Positions 1-6,896 of a DNA stretch of 8,639 nucleotides are shown piece by piece. Numbering within the stretch: position 1 is the stretch's first letter; every line of letters starts with the position of its first letter. Made by a program: the position numbers and the translations under genes. Under the pieces are notes generated by a model. It had not been told where the DNA came from. It made no database searches and saw only the letters and a program-made list of their open reading frames with translations. Source of the DNA: Desulfobulbaceae bacterium (lineage in GTDB: Bacteria; Desulfobacterota; Desulfobulbia; Desulfobulbales; Desulfobulbaceae); assembly GCA_011322715.1 (NCBI GenBank), contig DRLX01000545.1, positions 1 through 8,639 of the forward strand. Reading direction: 5' to 3'.

Positions 1-1
1 A

Positions 2-220
2 CCCAGGGGCTGTCGCTGCGGCGAGGTCCTCAAGGGTATCTGTATGCCGAAAAAATGTCCGCTTTTCGGCAGCCGGTGTACGCCTGCCAATCCCATCGGC
101 CCCTGCATGGTCTCCAGCGAAGGGACTTGTGCGGCCTGGCACCGCTATGGCGGTCTGGAGGACCCAGATTGGGGGAGGAAAATTGAAGGAGGAAATAATG
201 AGCAGTCATATCACACTTGA
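2..220 (+). CDS. hypD: HypD, hydrogenase maturation protein, C-terminal part (5' end outside window)
   Basis: HypD is the Fe-S scaffold that, with HypC, holds the iron while CO and cyanide are attached to make the [NiFe] hydrogenase centre in the cytoplasm. The frame opens at the window edge with PRGCRCGEVLKG, then CPLFGSRCTPANP, then GPCMVSSEGTCAAW. This is the cysteine-rich C-terminal pattern of HypD, including cysteines expected to bind the 4Fe-4S cluster. About 72 residues are visible, ending at TGA 218-220. The last residues run past the usual family end (after the AAWHRYGG segment) and read through the hypE ribosome binding site. The gene overlaps hypE by 23 bp, which suggests translational coupling. 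The rest of hypD and probably other hyp genes lie to the left. I am confident of the family; only the N-terminal part is missing. Confidence 0.93.
   Translation, partial: PRGCRCGEVLKGICMPKKCPLFGSRCTPANPIGPCMVSSEGTCAAWHRYGGLEDPDWGRKIEGGNNEQSYHT
186..192 (+). promoter_or_regulatory. Ribosome binding site fixing the hypE start
   Basis: AAGGAGG lies five bases before ATG 198. It decides the hypE start: an in-frame ATG at 129 would add 23 residues unlike HypE, lies inside hypD coding sequence and has no such site. The protein from 198 begins MSSHITLDHGSGG, close to the normal HypE N-terminus. Confidence 0.85.
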
Positions 221-1208
221 CCATGGCAGCGGCGGCCTGGCCGGCCAAAACCTTATCAACGATCTCTTCCTCCGCTATCTGCCCGACCCGGTCCTGCACC
301 AGCTGGAAGATGCGGCCGTCCTCCCCCGGCCCGGCGGCAGAATTGCCTTTTCCACGGACAGTTACGTGGTGGATCCTATCTTTTTCCCCGGCGGCAACAT
401 CGGTGAGCTGGCCGTGAACGGCACCATCAACGACCTGTCCATGCAGGGGGCACGACCGCTGGCTTTAAGCCTTGGCCTGATTCTTGAGGAAGGGCTTTTT
501 TTCGACGATCTCGAACATATCATACAGAGTATTGCTGTTGCCTGTGAATATGCAGGGGTGCCGGTGGTCACCGGTGATACCAAGGTCGTGCCCAGGGGTA
601 AGGCCGACAAAATCTTTATCAACACCTCAGGCATCGGGGTCGTTGACAACGACATCGAAATAACAACCGGCCGGGTCCAGGAAGGCGACATCATCATCCT
701 CTCCGGAACCCTTGCCGACCACGGCATCACCATTCTCACCAGTCGCGCCGGTCTGGAGGTGGCCGGGAACCTGCAAAGCGATACCCGGCCGCTTAATTTT
801 CTTGTTGAAAAAGTTCTGGAGCAGGAGGGCGGCGCCGTCCATACCATGCGCGACCCCACCAGGGGCGGCCTGGGAACAACTCTTTCCGAGATTGCACAGG
901 CCACAAAGTTGTGCATGGAAATAGAGGAAGAGGATATCCCCATGCATGGCGAAGTGCGCGCTGCCTGCGAACTGATGGGCCTGGACCCGCTCTATCTTGC
1001 CAACGAGGGAAAATGTATTATTCTTGCCGCCCCGACACGGGCGGAAAAAATCCTGCGCATCATGCAGTCGGTCCCGGAGGGAGCGGAAAGCCGTATCATC
1101 GGCCGGGTGAGCGGAAAATATCCGGGCCGGGTGGTCCTGACCACGGTTTCAGGAGGCGCACGTCTTGTGGAACCGCTTTCAGGAGAGCCTCTACCGAGAA
1201 TCTGTTGA
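198..1208 (+). CDS. hypE: HypE, carbamoyl dehydratase for hydrogenase cyanide ligands
   Basis: HypE takes a carbamoyl group from HypF onto its C-terminal cysteine and dehydrates it with ATP to a thiocyanate, which supplies the CN ligands of the active-site iron through HypC-HypD. The 336-residue product matches the family length. Visible signs are HGSGG at residues 9-13, a GDTKVVPRG nucleotide-site segment at 126-134, MRDPTRGGL at 217-225 typical of the PurM/HypE fold, and the terminal PRIC, in which Cys336 is the expected carbamoyl acceptor. The C-terminus therefore looks intact and functional. It overlaps hypD by 23 bp, so both are probably on one transcript. No further hyp gene follows in the 238 bp to the convergent haem-protein gene, so hypE is probably the last gene of its operon. 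I see no strong intrinsic terminator on the + strand. Confidence 0.97.
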   Translation: MSSHITLDHGSGGLAGQNLINDLFLRYLPDPVLHQLEDAAVLPRPGGRIAFSTDSYVVDPIFFPGGNIGELAVNGTINDLSMQGARPLALSLGLILEEGLFFDDLEHIIQSIAVACEYAGVPVVTGDTKVVPRGKADKIFINTSGIGVVDNDIEITTGRVQEGDIIILSGTLADHGITILTSRAGLEVAGNLQSDTRPLNFLVEKVLEQEGGAVHTMRDPTRGGLGTTLSEIAQATKLCMEIEEEDIPMHGEVRAACELMGLDPLYLANEGKCIILAAPTRAEKILRIMQSVPEGAESRIIGRVSGKYPGRVVLTTVSGGARLVEPLSGEPLPRIC

Positions 1209-1367
1209 TGAAACGAACGGCGGAAAACCGCATGCACAAACCCTGGCATAAATACGCGTCTCTTCCTTGCTGTCGGTTCCATATCCTTCTATTTAACAAC
1301 AGGGGAGGACGACCGTAACCCCACCCCTCAAACCCTCCTGATACCGCCCCCTCCCGTTGCATTGCAC

Positions 1368-1409
1368 AAAAAATCCGGTGATAACACTACCTGCAGCCTT
1401 ATCACCGGA
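1368..1409 (-). terminator. Rho-independent terminator of the haem/HAMP protein gene
   Basis: A perfect 11-bp inverted repeat (TCCGGTGATAA at 1374-1384, TTATCACCGGA at 1399-1409) encloses a 14-base loop. Read on the - strand, the hairpin is followed by six T (A run at 1368-1373 on +), about 40 bases after the haem gene stop. On the + strand no T run follows, so it would be a poor terminator for hypE. The rest of the 1209-1446 gap shows no gene that I can support. Confidence 0.85.
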
Positions 1410-1446
1410 CTTGACCCCGGTTCTTTCCCCACAAGAGGGAGAAAAC

Positions 1447-2343
1447 CTACTTCCTCTTTATTTTCTTCATAATGATAACCATACTTTTTTTCAGCAGATC
1501 TACTGCATGATAGGCATGGTCTATTTCATCGTTTGATTTTTTCGGATCGGTATAATTAAGCGGAGTTGACAACTTACCCTTGGCAATTGCCGTCACATCG
1601 CCCGTCAGGGTACCCAACCGCTTAATAATAACCTTCTGGGTAAACAGGAAGTTGATGAGAAAGGCAACAGCCACCAGACCTATTGCGATGGGATTTGCAA
1701 AAATAGCCAACAGCCCCTGCCAACTAAGTGCCGGTAGTTTGACGCTGACTATACCGCGGACATCACCAACCTTGTACCCAAAGGCCTTTTCACTACCATA
1801 CTTTTCTATAACCGCCTGCGGAGCATCTTCCGGCTGACCATGACACTTCAGGCAGCTTTTTTTCACAAAAATCGGCCGGGCATATCGATAAGTGTTCCCG
1901 GTATAACCATCAATAAATTTTAGTTCTTTATCTTCTTTAAAATTTGCAATAGCCTCTTTTTCAAAGGCATCGGGCTGGTTAGCAGGCTGCCTGACCTGAT
2001 CACTTGTGACCAGAAACGTCGCCCGCAGGGCCGTCTTGTTGGCAATTGTGGAGAGCTCTCTTGTCGCCAGAGCCGGATTTTTCCCGTAAAACGCAAGGCC
2101 GTCGCATTTTTTTTCGGCAAGAAAATCAGGAAAATCCTTGGCCAGCTTGTCCACCCATATCATACCGGTGCCGGCCACCCAGGAACGAAAGGCTATCACC
2201 TGATCAGCAACGGCTTCCGCCTCATTCCGCAGAACCTGATCACGCAGGGTCGTTAAACCAACAACAAATGCCCCTCCGACCAGAGCCAGAGTCAATAAAA
2301 ATACCAGGATATATTTTGCCTGGATACTCATCTTCTTTCCCAC
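1447..2343 (-). CDS. Membrane-bound Tll0287-like (DUF3365) c-type haem protein with HAMP domain
   Basis: The 298-residue protein has an N-terminal membrane helix (about residues 11-30), an extracytoplasmic domain with a single CxxCH haem motif (CLKCH, 164-168), a second membrane helix (about 210-234) and a HAMP-like linker (about 235-290), then ends in a short lysine-rich tail. The region before CLKCH (YRYARPIFVKKSC) and the spacing fit the DUF3365/Tll0287-like haem domain, which is found in redox or gas sensors. Such domains usually precede a histidine kinase, methyl-accepting or cyclase output; none is present here, so this is either a stand-alone haem sensor or transducer that works through a partner, or a membrane electron carrier. 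The start is GTG at 2341-2343, preferred because GAGGTG sits five bases upstream; an in-frame ATG at 2329-2331 is possible with a weaker site. It lies 415 bp past hyaD, so it probably has its own promoter. Confidence 0.85.
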   Translation of the reverse strand: MGKKMSIQAKYILVFLLTLALVGGAFVVGLTTLRDQVLRNEAEAVADQVIAFRSWVAGTGMIWVDKLAKDFPDFLAEKKCDGLAFYGKNPALATRELSTIANKTALRATFLVTSDQVRQPANQPDAFEKEAIANFKEDKELKFIDGYTGNTYRYARPIFVKKSCLKCHGQPEDAPQAVIEKYGSEKAFGYKVGDVRGIVSVKLPALSWQGLLAIFANPIAIGLVAVAFLINFLFTQKVIIKRLGTLTGDVTAIAKGKLSTPLNYTDPKKSNDEIDHAYHAVDLLKKSMVIIMKKIKRK

Positions 2344-2348
2344 GATTT

Positions 2349-2354
2349 CACCTC
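2349..2354 (-). promoter_or_regulatory. Ribosome binding site supporting a GTG start
   Basis: GAGGTG on the - strand lies five bases before GTG 2343-2341. It favours this start of the haem/HAMP protein over the ATG four codons later, which has only a loose GGAAAGAAG upstream. Confidence 0.6.
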
Positions 2355-2401
2355 ATATAATTTCATTTGCCAAGCAATATCAATTAATACACTTCATATT
2401 T

Positions 2402-2414
2402 ATTTCAATGAAAT
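2402..2414. repeat. 13-bp palindrome upstream of the haem/HAMP gene
   Basis: ATTTCA-A-TGAAAT is a perfect inverted repeat, about 60 bp before the GTG start of the haem gene and overlapping the promoter-like TTGAAA on the - strand. It could be an operator. AT-rich sequence produces such palindromes by chance, so confidence is low. Confidence 0.3.
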
Positions 2415-2758
2415 CACACGGCAGATGTAAAAGACAAGAAAAAAAACATGCGACTCAATTTCTTACTCTAAATTTACCTGCCAACTCTAATAGAAAGCAG
2501 GTCACAATGAACTCTCCTGTCGCAGGCGGATGGACAACAGGATATGCTTGCAGGAAATGTGGTTGGGGGTATCAAGCTGGTGAGTGCGCAGGAGATCACC
2601 GCCGATATCAAGGGCTATATCATCCTGGAGAGTTGCATCAATACTCTGCTGGGCAGGTCTTGTCAAAAGCGGATGGGCTCGAGTTTTTTTGTTGGCCCGA
2701 ACAAATCTTGAAACGGCAGGCCTGAGATTGAAACGATGTAACCCGGTCTTCTCAATGA

Positions 2759-3256
2759 CTATCCAGTAAGCGACAGAGGAACAACATGCATTATTACCAA
2801 TTTCTCAAAAAGAATGGCAATAACCGTATCCACTGTCTGGGCAAGTGGCTTGGACAAGCCGATGCGGGTTGAAAGATCAGCAGGGACCACGGTGATCATC
2901 TCGATTCGCTGCGGGGCCTTTTCCCGAAGACGGCAGAGATCAAGAATTTCCAGCAAACCAACCTGATGGGGCGACATTCGGGTCTGGATATTGCCGGAGC
3001 AGACATCTTCATGGCCAAACAGGTGAATGGAACCAGGTTCGGCATCCAGGCTGACTACATCGATAACAAAAAGGATGTCCTTGTCCTCGATGAACGGAGA
3101 GAGCATGATACCGGCGGTGCCGCCGTCAAGAAGTTCAACATTGCCAGGGAAACGATATTCTTCCTGCAGGCGCTTGATGACATGGACGCCGAATCCCTCA
3201 TCGCCAAGCAACAGGTTGCCGACGCCGAGGATGCCTATTTTTGGGGATTGATTCAT
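2759..3256 (-). CDS. hyaD: [NiFe] hydrogenase maturation endopeptidase (HyaD/HybD/HupD family)
   Basis: This cytoplasmic protease removes the C-terminal peptide of the large subunit after nickel has been inserted, locking the active site. The 165-residue product has the usual length. It begins with GILGVGNLLLGDEGFGVH and has DGGTAG (44-49), FVIDVV (63-68) and SPHQVGLLE (95-103). Glu20, Asp66 and His97 match the nickel-sensing Glu16, Asp62 and His93 of E. coli HybD with the same spacing, so the site looks complete. It is the last gene of the operon and its partner is the HyaB precursor encoded upstream. The start ATG 3256 has no good Shine-Dalgarno sequence at normal distance: the only purine-rich stretch lies in the 5' arm of the hairpin at 3261-3290, so translation may depend on coupling to hyaC. 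Confidence 0.95.
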   Translation of the reverse strand: MNQSPKIGILGVGNLLLGDEGFGVHVIKRLQEEYRFPGNVELLDGGTAGIMLSPFIEDKDILFVIDVVSLDAEPGSIHLFGHEDVCSGNIQTRMSPHQVGLLEILDLCRLREKAPQRIEMITVVPADLSTRIGLSKPLAQTVDTVIAILFEKLVIMHVVPLSLTG

Positions 3257-3260
3257 AAGG

Positions 3261-3290
3261 GAAAAGGGGCAGGTCGTCCTGCCCCCTTCC
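3261..3290 (-). promoter_or_regulatory. Stable hairpin filling the hyaC-hyaD junction
   Basis: On the - strand mRNA, bases 3290-3278 (GGAAGGGGGCAGG) pair with 3273-3261 (CCTGCCCCTTTTCC minus its last base) around the four-base loop ACGA. That gives eight perfect GC-rich pairs (3266-3273 with 3278-3285) extended by five more, two of them G-U. It starts two bases after the hyaC stop and ends four bases before the hyaD ATG. The purine-rich arm is the only Shine-Dalgarno-like sequence for hyaD. The hairpin may lower hyaD translation relative to the structural genes unless ribosomes finishing hyaC melt it, or protect the 3' end of the hyaABC message. The four U after the central stem also give it a weak terminator character. 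Confidence 0.65.
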
Positions 3291-3292
3291 TG

Positions 3293-3937
3293 TTAATAGT
3301 CTTCGGAGATATACTTAGCTCCGCTGAAGATGGAAGAGATCAGACCGTTTCGGGAAAAGATATCGTTCCAGACAACGATATAAATATGAATGACGGCAAA
3401 AATACCAAAATACCACATGATCAGGTAGTGAATTCCACGTCCCTGCTGTTGGGAAACAAAGAGCAGGGTTCCCCATTTCTGCCAAAACGCTGATTCGGGA
3501 TAGAGCATGAAAAAACCGGCGACAACCTGGACGGCGGCCACCAGAAAGGTCAAAAAATAAAATATTCCCGCCAGGGCATTATGCCCCAACCGGTGCTCAT
3601 GCCCAACATCCAGATACAGATATCGCCCCAGGGTTGTAAATAAATTTTTGATATTTCGTGGCGTGATCGGCAGAAAATCCCAGAACCGCTCTTGGGCGTT
3701 GCCAAACAGGAGAAGATAGGCCCTGACCATAAGGGCGGCGGAAAAAACAAAACCGGCGATAAAATGAATATACCGCATGGTCGCCATTGGAAATGATGAC
3801 CCACCAATAACCATGGTGTTGGTCCAGGGGAAATGAATATAGAGACCGGTGATTACCAGGGTGATGATGGAGAGAACAAAGGACCAATGGAAAAGCCGGA
3901 GCAGGACCGACCATGCCTGATGTCGTTCGTAAAACAT
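3293..3937 (-). CDS. hyaC: Ni/Fe-hydrogenase b-type cytochrome subunit (HyaC/HupC family)
   Basis: This is the integral membrane di-haem cytochrome b that takes electrons from the distal cluster of the small subunit and passes them to quinone. The 214-residue protein has four predicted membrane helices at about 13-33, 55-78, 122-146 and 170-192. Candidate haem ligands are in family positions: RLFHW (His17), RYIHF (His58), GRGIH (His170) and VIHIY (His184). The soluble loop between helices 2 and 3 (FWDFLPITPRNIKNLF, then the GHEHRLGHN stretch) is also family-like. ATG 3937 is preceded by GGGAGGT at a good distance. The gene follows hyaB by 58 bp in the standard small-large-cytochrome b-protease order. 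It points to a quinone-linked uptake role rather than transfer to a soluble periplasmic cytochrome c3. Confidence 0.96.
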   Translation of the reverse strand: MFYERHQAWSVLLRLFHWSFVLSIITLVITGLYIHFPWTNTMVIGGSSFPMATMRYIHFIAGFVFSAALMVRAYLLLFGNAQERFWDFLPITPRNIKNLFTTLGRYLYLDVGHEHRLGHNALAGIFYFLTFLVAAVQVVAGFFMLYPESAFWQKWGTLLFVSQQQGRGIHYLIMWYFGIFAVIHIYIVVWNDIFSRNGLISSIFSGAKYISEDY

Positions 3938-3951
3938 AATGACCTCCCGTT

Positions 3952-3979
3952 GCTCAATGAAGCAGAACCTAAGTTGAGC
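3952..3979 (-). promoter_or_regulatory. Possible intercistronic hairpin between hyaB and hyaC
   Basis: GCTCAA (3952-3957) and TTGAGC (3974-3979) form a 6-bp inverted repeat with a 16-base loop in the 58-bp gap. The right arm overlaps alternative pairing of CCTAA with TTAGG. Five T follow the hyaB stop codon, before the hairpin rather than after it, so this is not a standard terminator. It may be a processing or stability element, or chance. Confidence 0.25.
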
Positions 3980-3995
3980 GATTTAGGCGGAAAAA

Positions 3996-5696
3996 CTACA
4001 GCGCCTTCACCCTGGTTAACTCCCTGCCGGGCGGATCAAGCATATGGACAGCACAGGCAATGCAGGGATCAAAGGAATGGACCGTCCGCAAAACCTCCAG
4101 GGGAAGTTGCGGATTGGCCATGGGATTGCCGACCAGGGATGCCTCGTACGGACCCGGCTCACCTTTGCCGTCGCGAGGGCCGGCATTCCAGGTTGAGGGC
4201 ACTACGCACTGATAATTTTTGATCTTGCCGTCCCGGATAACGATCCAGTGAGACAGGGTGCCGCGCGGCGCCTCATGGAAACCGAATCCCATCTGTTCGC
4301 CCTTGGGGAAGGTAGGTTTGTTGAAAATCTCCAGATCACCTGTGCCGATATTGGCGACCAGCTTGTCCCAATGCTCAAGAGCAAGGTCCGAAAGCATGGC
4401 AGCGCGGATGGCACGGGCCAGGTGGCGACCGGGCGTGGAGTGGAGCACACTTGCTTCGACCTGAACCCCGGCAAGGGTACTCACCCTTGACAACGCATCA
4501 TCCACATATTTTTTGGTCAACTTGTGCCCCTGGGCATAACCGACCAGAACCTGGGCCAACGGCCCCACCTGCATAGGCATGTCCTTGAACCGGGGTGCCT
4601 TGATCCATGAATATTTGCCATCGTCCTGGAAATCCGTGTAATCCGGGACGGTCTCTTCCTTAAACGGATGTTTACTCCAGTCGCCCTTGTACCACGAATG
4701 GGCAATGGACTCGACAATGTTCTGTTTAAAGTAGGGATCGTTAAACCCGGTGATGGGTTTCATTGTTTTGAGATTCGCACCGATAATCGTGCCGCCGGGC
4801 AGATCAAAACTGGTACCCCTGGTATCAAGGGGCATGTCGGGTACGGCCAGATAATTGGTTACCCCTGCCCCATAGGCCAGCCAGTCTTTATAGAGGGCGC
4901 CGATGGCGATAACGTCGGGCAGGTACACTTGATGAACAAAACCACGCACCTCTTCGGCAAGCTGTTTTACCCAGTAGAGGCGTTCGATATTGAGGGTGGT
5001 ATCATTGTCCGGATTGATGGCAGCGGTCACGCCGCCCACCGACAAGTTCTGAATATGCGGATTTTTCCCGGAGAGAATGGCTATGGCCTTGTCCGCCTTT
5101 CGCTGATAATCCAGGGCCTCGAGGTAATGGGAGACCGCCATTAAATTGGCCTCGGGCGGTAGGGTCATGGCCGGATGCCCCCAGTAGCCGTTGGCAAAAG
5201 GACCAAGCTGACCGGAATCAACAATGGCCTGTACCTTCTTCCGGACCGCCTTGAACCGGTTAAAACTGTTGTTTGGCCAGTTGGAAAGCGTCTCAGCCAG
5301 GGCCACGGTTTTTTTGATATCGGCCTTGAGCGCACTCACCACATCCACCCAGTCCAGTGCGGAGAGCACGTAAAAATGAACGATATGATCATGCAGGGCA
5401 TGCAGAGACATAACCAGGTTGCGGATGTACTGGGCGTTCATGGGAATTTCCATGCCCAAAGCATTTTCCACCGTCCGCACTGATGCCAGGGCATGGACCG
5501 TGGTGCAGACGCCACAGATACGCTGGGTAAACAGCCAGGCATCCCGAGGATCACGCCCCTGGAGAATCACCTCAATACCGCGCCACATCTGACCCGATGA
5601 CCAGGCCTTGGTAATGGCGGCATCCTCCACTTCCACATCTATTCTTAAATGGCCCTCGATCCGGGTGATGGGGTCCACTGTAATTCGCTGTGCCAT
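3996..5696 (-). CDS. hyaB: [NiFe] hydrogenase large subunit, group 1 (precursor)
   Basis: This is the catalytic subunit that splits H2 at the Ni-Fe(CN)2CO centre. The 566-residue product is of normal length. The N-terminal L1 motif RICGVCTTVH gives Cys61 and Cys64, and the C-terminal L2 motif DPCIACAVH gives Cys545 and Cys548; these are the four cysteines that bind nickel. Other family landmarks are the opening ITVDPITRIEGHLRIDVEV and HSTPGRHLARA near residue 430. After His551 come 15 more residues (MLDPPGRELTRVKAL), the expected tail to be cut off by HyaD, so maturation is required and the gene looks complete. It has no export signal and would travel with HyaA. ATG 5696 has AGGAGG about eight bases upstream, and the gap from hyaA is 20 bp. 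L2 resembles periplasmic enzymes of sulfate reducers; the exact group 1 subtype needs phylogeny. Confidence 0.98.
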   Translation of the reverse strand: MAQRITVDPITRIEGHLRIDVEVEDAAITKAWSSGQMWRGIEVILQGRDPRDAWLFTQRICGVCTTVHALASVRTVENALGMEIPMNAQYIRNLVMSLHALHDHIVHFYVLSALDWVDVVSALKADIKKTVALAETLSNWPNNSFNRFKAVRKKVQAIVDSGQLGPFANGYWGHPAMTLPPEANLMAVSHYLEALDYQRKADKAIAILSGKNPHIQNLSVGGVTAAINPDNDTTLNIERLYWVKQLAEEVRGFVHQVYLPDVIAIGALYKDWLAYGAGVTNYLAVPDMPLDTRGTSFDLPGGTIIGANLKTMKPITGFNDPYFKQNIVESIAHSWYKGDWSKHPFKEETVPDYTDFQDDGKYSWIKAPRFKDMPMQVGPLAQVLVGYAQGHKLTKKYVDDALSRVSTLAGVQVEASVLHSTPGRHLARAIRAAMLSDLALEHWDKLVANIGTGDLEIFNKPTFPKGEQMGFGFHEAPRGTLSHWIVIRDGKIKNYQCVVPSTWNAGPRDGKGEPGPYEASLVGNPMANPQLPLEVLRTVHSFDPCIACAVHMLDPPGRELTRVKAL

Positions 5697-5716
5697 GTGT
5701 GTTTCCTCCTGGACCG

Positions 5717-6802
5717 TTATTCGTCTTCGTTATTCCCGAAAATCTTCTTACCCACACCAACGGCGGCATGAATCCCGACCGCGCCGGCGGCCGCACCTAA
5801 AATCACCTTGCCCTTGGAGGTGGCGGCATCAACGATACCCCTACCGCCGGCGGGAATGGTCATGCCGGGAAGACGTTCGTAAAAGGGCGACATGGTGTCC
5901 CAGAAATCGGGCTCGGTGCAGCCGACGCAACCATGACCGCAACTGACCGGCCAGACATCGGCATCATTAAACCGGACCGCCGGGCAGTTGGCAAAGGTCT
6001 GCGGCCCCTTGCAACCCATTTTATAGAGGCAGTATCCCTGCCGGTGGCCTTCATCGCCGAACTGCTCGACAAAACGTCCCTCATCAAAATGGGCCCGCCG
6101 TTCGCACTGGTCATGATTTTTTCGACCATAGGCAAAAAGCGGTCGCCCCAGCTGATCGGTACGGGGCAATCGTTTAAAGGTCAGATAATGGAGCACCGTG
6201 CCAAGAAAGGAAATGGGATTAGGCGGACAACCCGGAATATTGATGACCGGTGTCCCTGAAAGAAGTTTTGTCACCCCGACGGCGCCGGTAGGATTGGGTT
6301 CAGCGGCCTGAATGCCGCCGAATGAGGCACAGGTGCCGATGGCGATGACGGCGGCGGCCTTGGAGCCGACATCATCCAGGATGTCCATGGCCGTGCGATC
6401 AGCTATCTTGCAATAAATGCCTCCGTCTTTAGTCGGAATAGCACCCTCGACTACGCAGATGAATTTTCCTACATTGCCGCTGACTGCATCATCGAGTGAT
6501 TTTTCCGCCTGAAAACCGGATGGGGCCATCACTGTCTCATGGTAATCAAGCGAGATAATATCAAGAATTAACTTGCCGATATCGGGATGCGAAGCCCGCA
6601 GCAGACTTTCCGTACACCCTGTACATTCCTGAAAATGCAACCAGACAACCGGCGGACGCTTCGGCGATGTTGCCGCCTCCACAAGTTTCGGTACCATGGT
6701 CTCGGCAAGACCAAGTGCCGCCGCCGCCATGGTGCATCCCTTGATAAATCCCCGACGACTGACCTGAATACCTGTTCCCTGATCCTCAACCCGGCGTGAC
6801 AT
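5717..6802 (-). CDS. hyaA: [NiFe] hydrogenase small subunit with Tat signal and membrane anchor
   Basis: The small subunit carries three Fe-S clusters that conduct electrons from the active site. The 361-residue precursor begins with a Tat signal (VSRRGFIKG, 14-22, then a hydrophobic stretch) with cleavage probably near residue 44. The proximal 4Fe-4S ligands are Cys60, Cys63, Cys158 and Cys192. Distal ligands are His230, Cys233, Cys258 and Cys264. Medial 3Fe-4S ligands are Cys273, Cys292 and Cys295. The two extra cysteines that make the proximal cluster of oxygen-tolerant enzymes are absent: Gly62 (in ECTGCTES) and Gly163 stand there, so it should be of the standard, oxygen-sensitive kind. 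An additional Cys288 lies in WPVSCGHGC. A small-residue-rich hydrophobic segment (about 331-352) is the likely C-terminal membrane anchor next to cytochrome b. ATG 6802 has AAGGAGGA upstream. Confidence 0.98.
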   Translation of the reverse strand: MSRRVEDQGTGIQVSRRGFIKGCTMAAAALGLAETMVPKLVEAATSPKRPPVVWLHFQECTGCTESLLRASHPDIGKLILDIISLDYHETVMAPSGFQAEKSLDDAVSGNVGKFICVVEGAIPTKDGGIYCKIADRTAMDILDDVGSKAAAVIAIGTCASFGGIQAAEPNPTGAVGVTKLLSGTPVINIPGCPPNPISFLGTVLHYLTFKRLPRTDQLGRPLFAYGRKNHDQCERRAHFDEGRFVEQFGDEGHRQGYCLYKMGCKGPQTFANCPAVRFNDADVWPVSCGHGCVGCTEPDFWDTMSPFYERLPGMTIPAGGRGIVDAATSKGKVILGAAAGAVGIHAAVGVGKKIFGNNEDE

Positions 6803-6896
6803 GAGATCCTCCTTTGCAATGATGAATCAGTCAACTCCATGAATCGACACCGGCCCAATAAATAACCGGCACTGATCGCACCCCAAACTTTTACTG

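Larger units (their letters stand above)
2344..2758. other. Gene-less interval between hyaD and the haem/HAMP gene
   Basis: The left part (2344-2500) is AT-rich, as expected for the promoter region of the leftward haem gene, and includes an A8 tract. On the - strand TTGATA followed 18 bases later by TATATG, and TTGAAA further upstream, are weak promoter-like elements that I cannot rank. The right part (2500-2758) is more GC-rich and code-like but gives only short frames without recognised products: a 55-codon + frame (2544-2711) and a - frame without stop from about 2505 into hyaD. The octamer TTGAAACG occurs twice, at 2708-2715 and 2728-2735, 20 bp apart. It may be a decayed gene. I see no clear intrinsic terminator for the hya operon here. 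Confidence 0.5.

Noticed and set aside
129..197. Longer hypE start at ATG 129
   Set aside because: It lies inside hypD coding sequence, lacks a ribosome site, adds residues unlike HypE, and ATG 198 has AAGGAGG five bases upstream.
362..943. 193-codon open frame antisense to hypE
   Set aside because: It is a shadow of the well-supported hypE frame, rich in Ser/Arg/Pro as antisense frames in such DNA usually are, and has no recognisable domain.
2408..2725. 105-codon + frame in the hyaD-haem gene gap
   Set aside because: It starts in AT-rich promoter-like DNA, has no ribosome site or recognisable domain, and its composition (many Cys, Gly, Trp) looks random.
2966..3493. 175-codon + frame across hyaD and hyaC
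   Set aside because: It is antisense to two confidently identified hydrogenase genes and crosses their junction.
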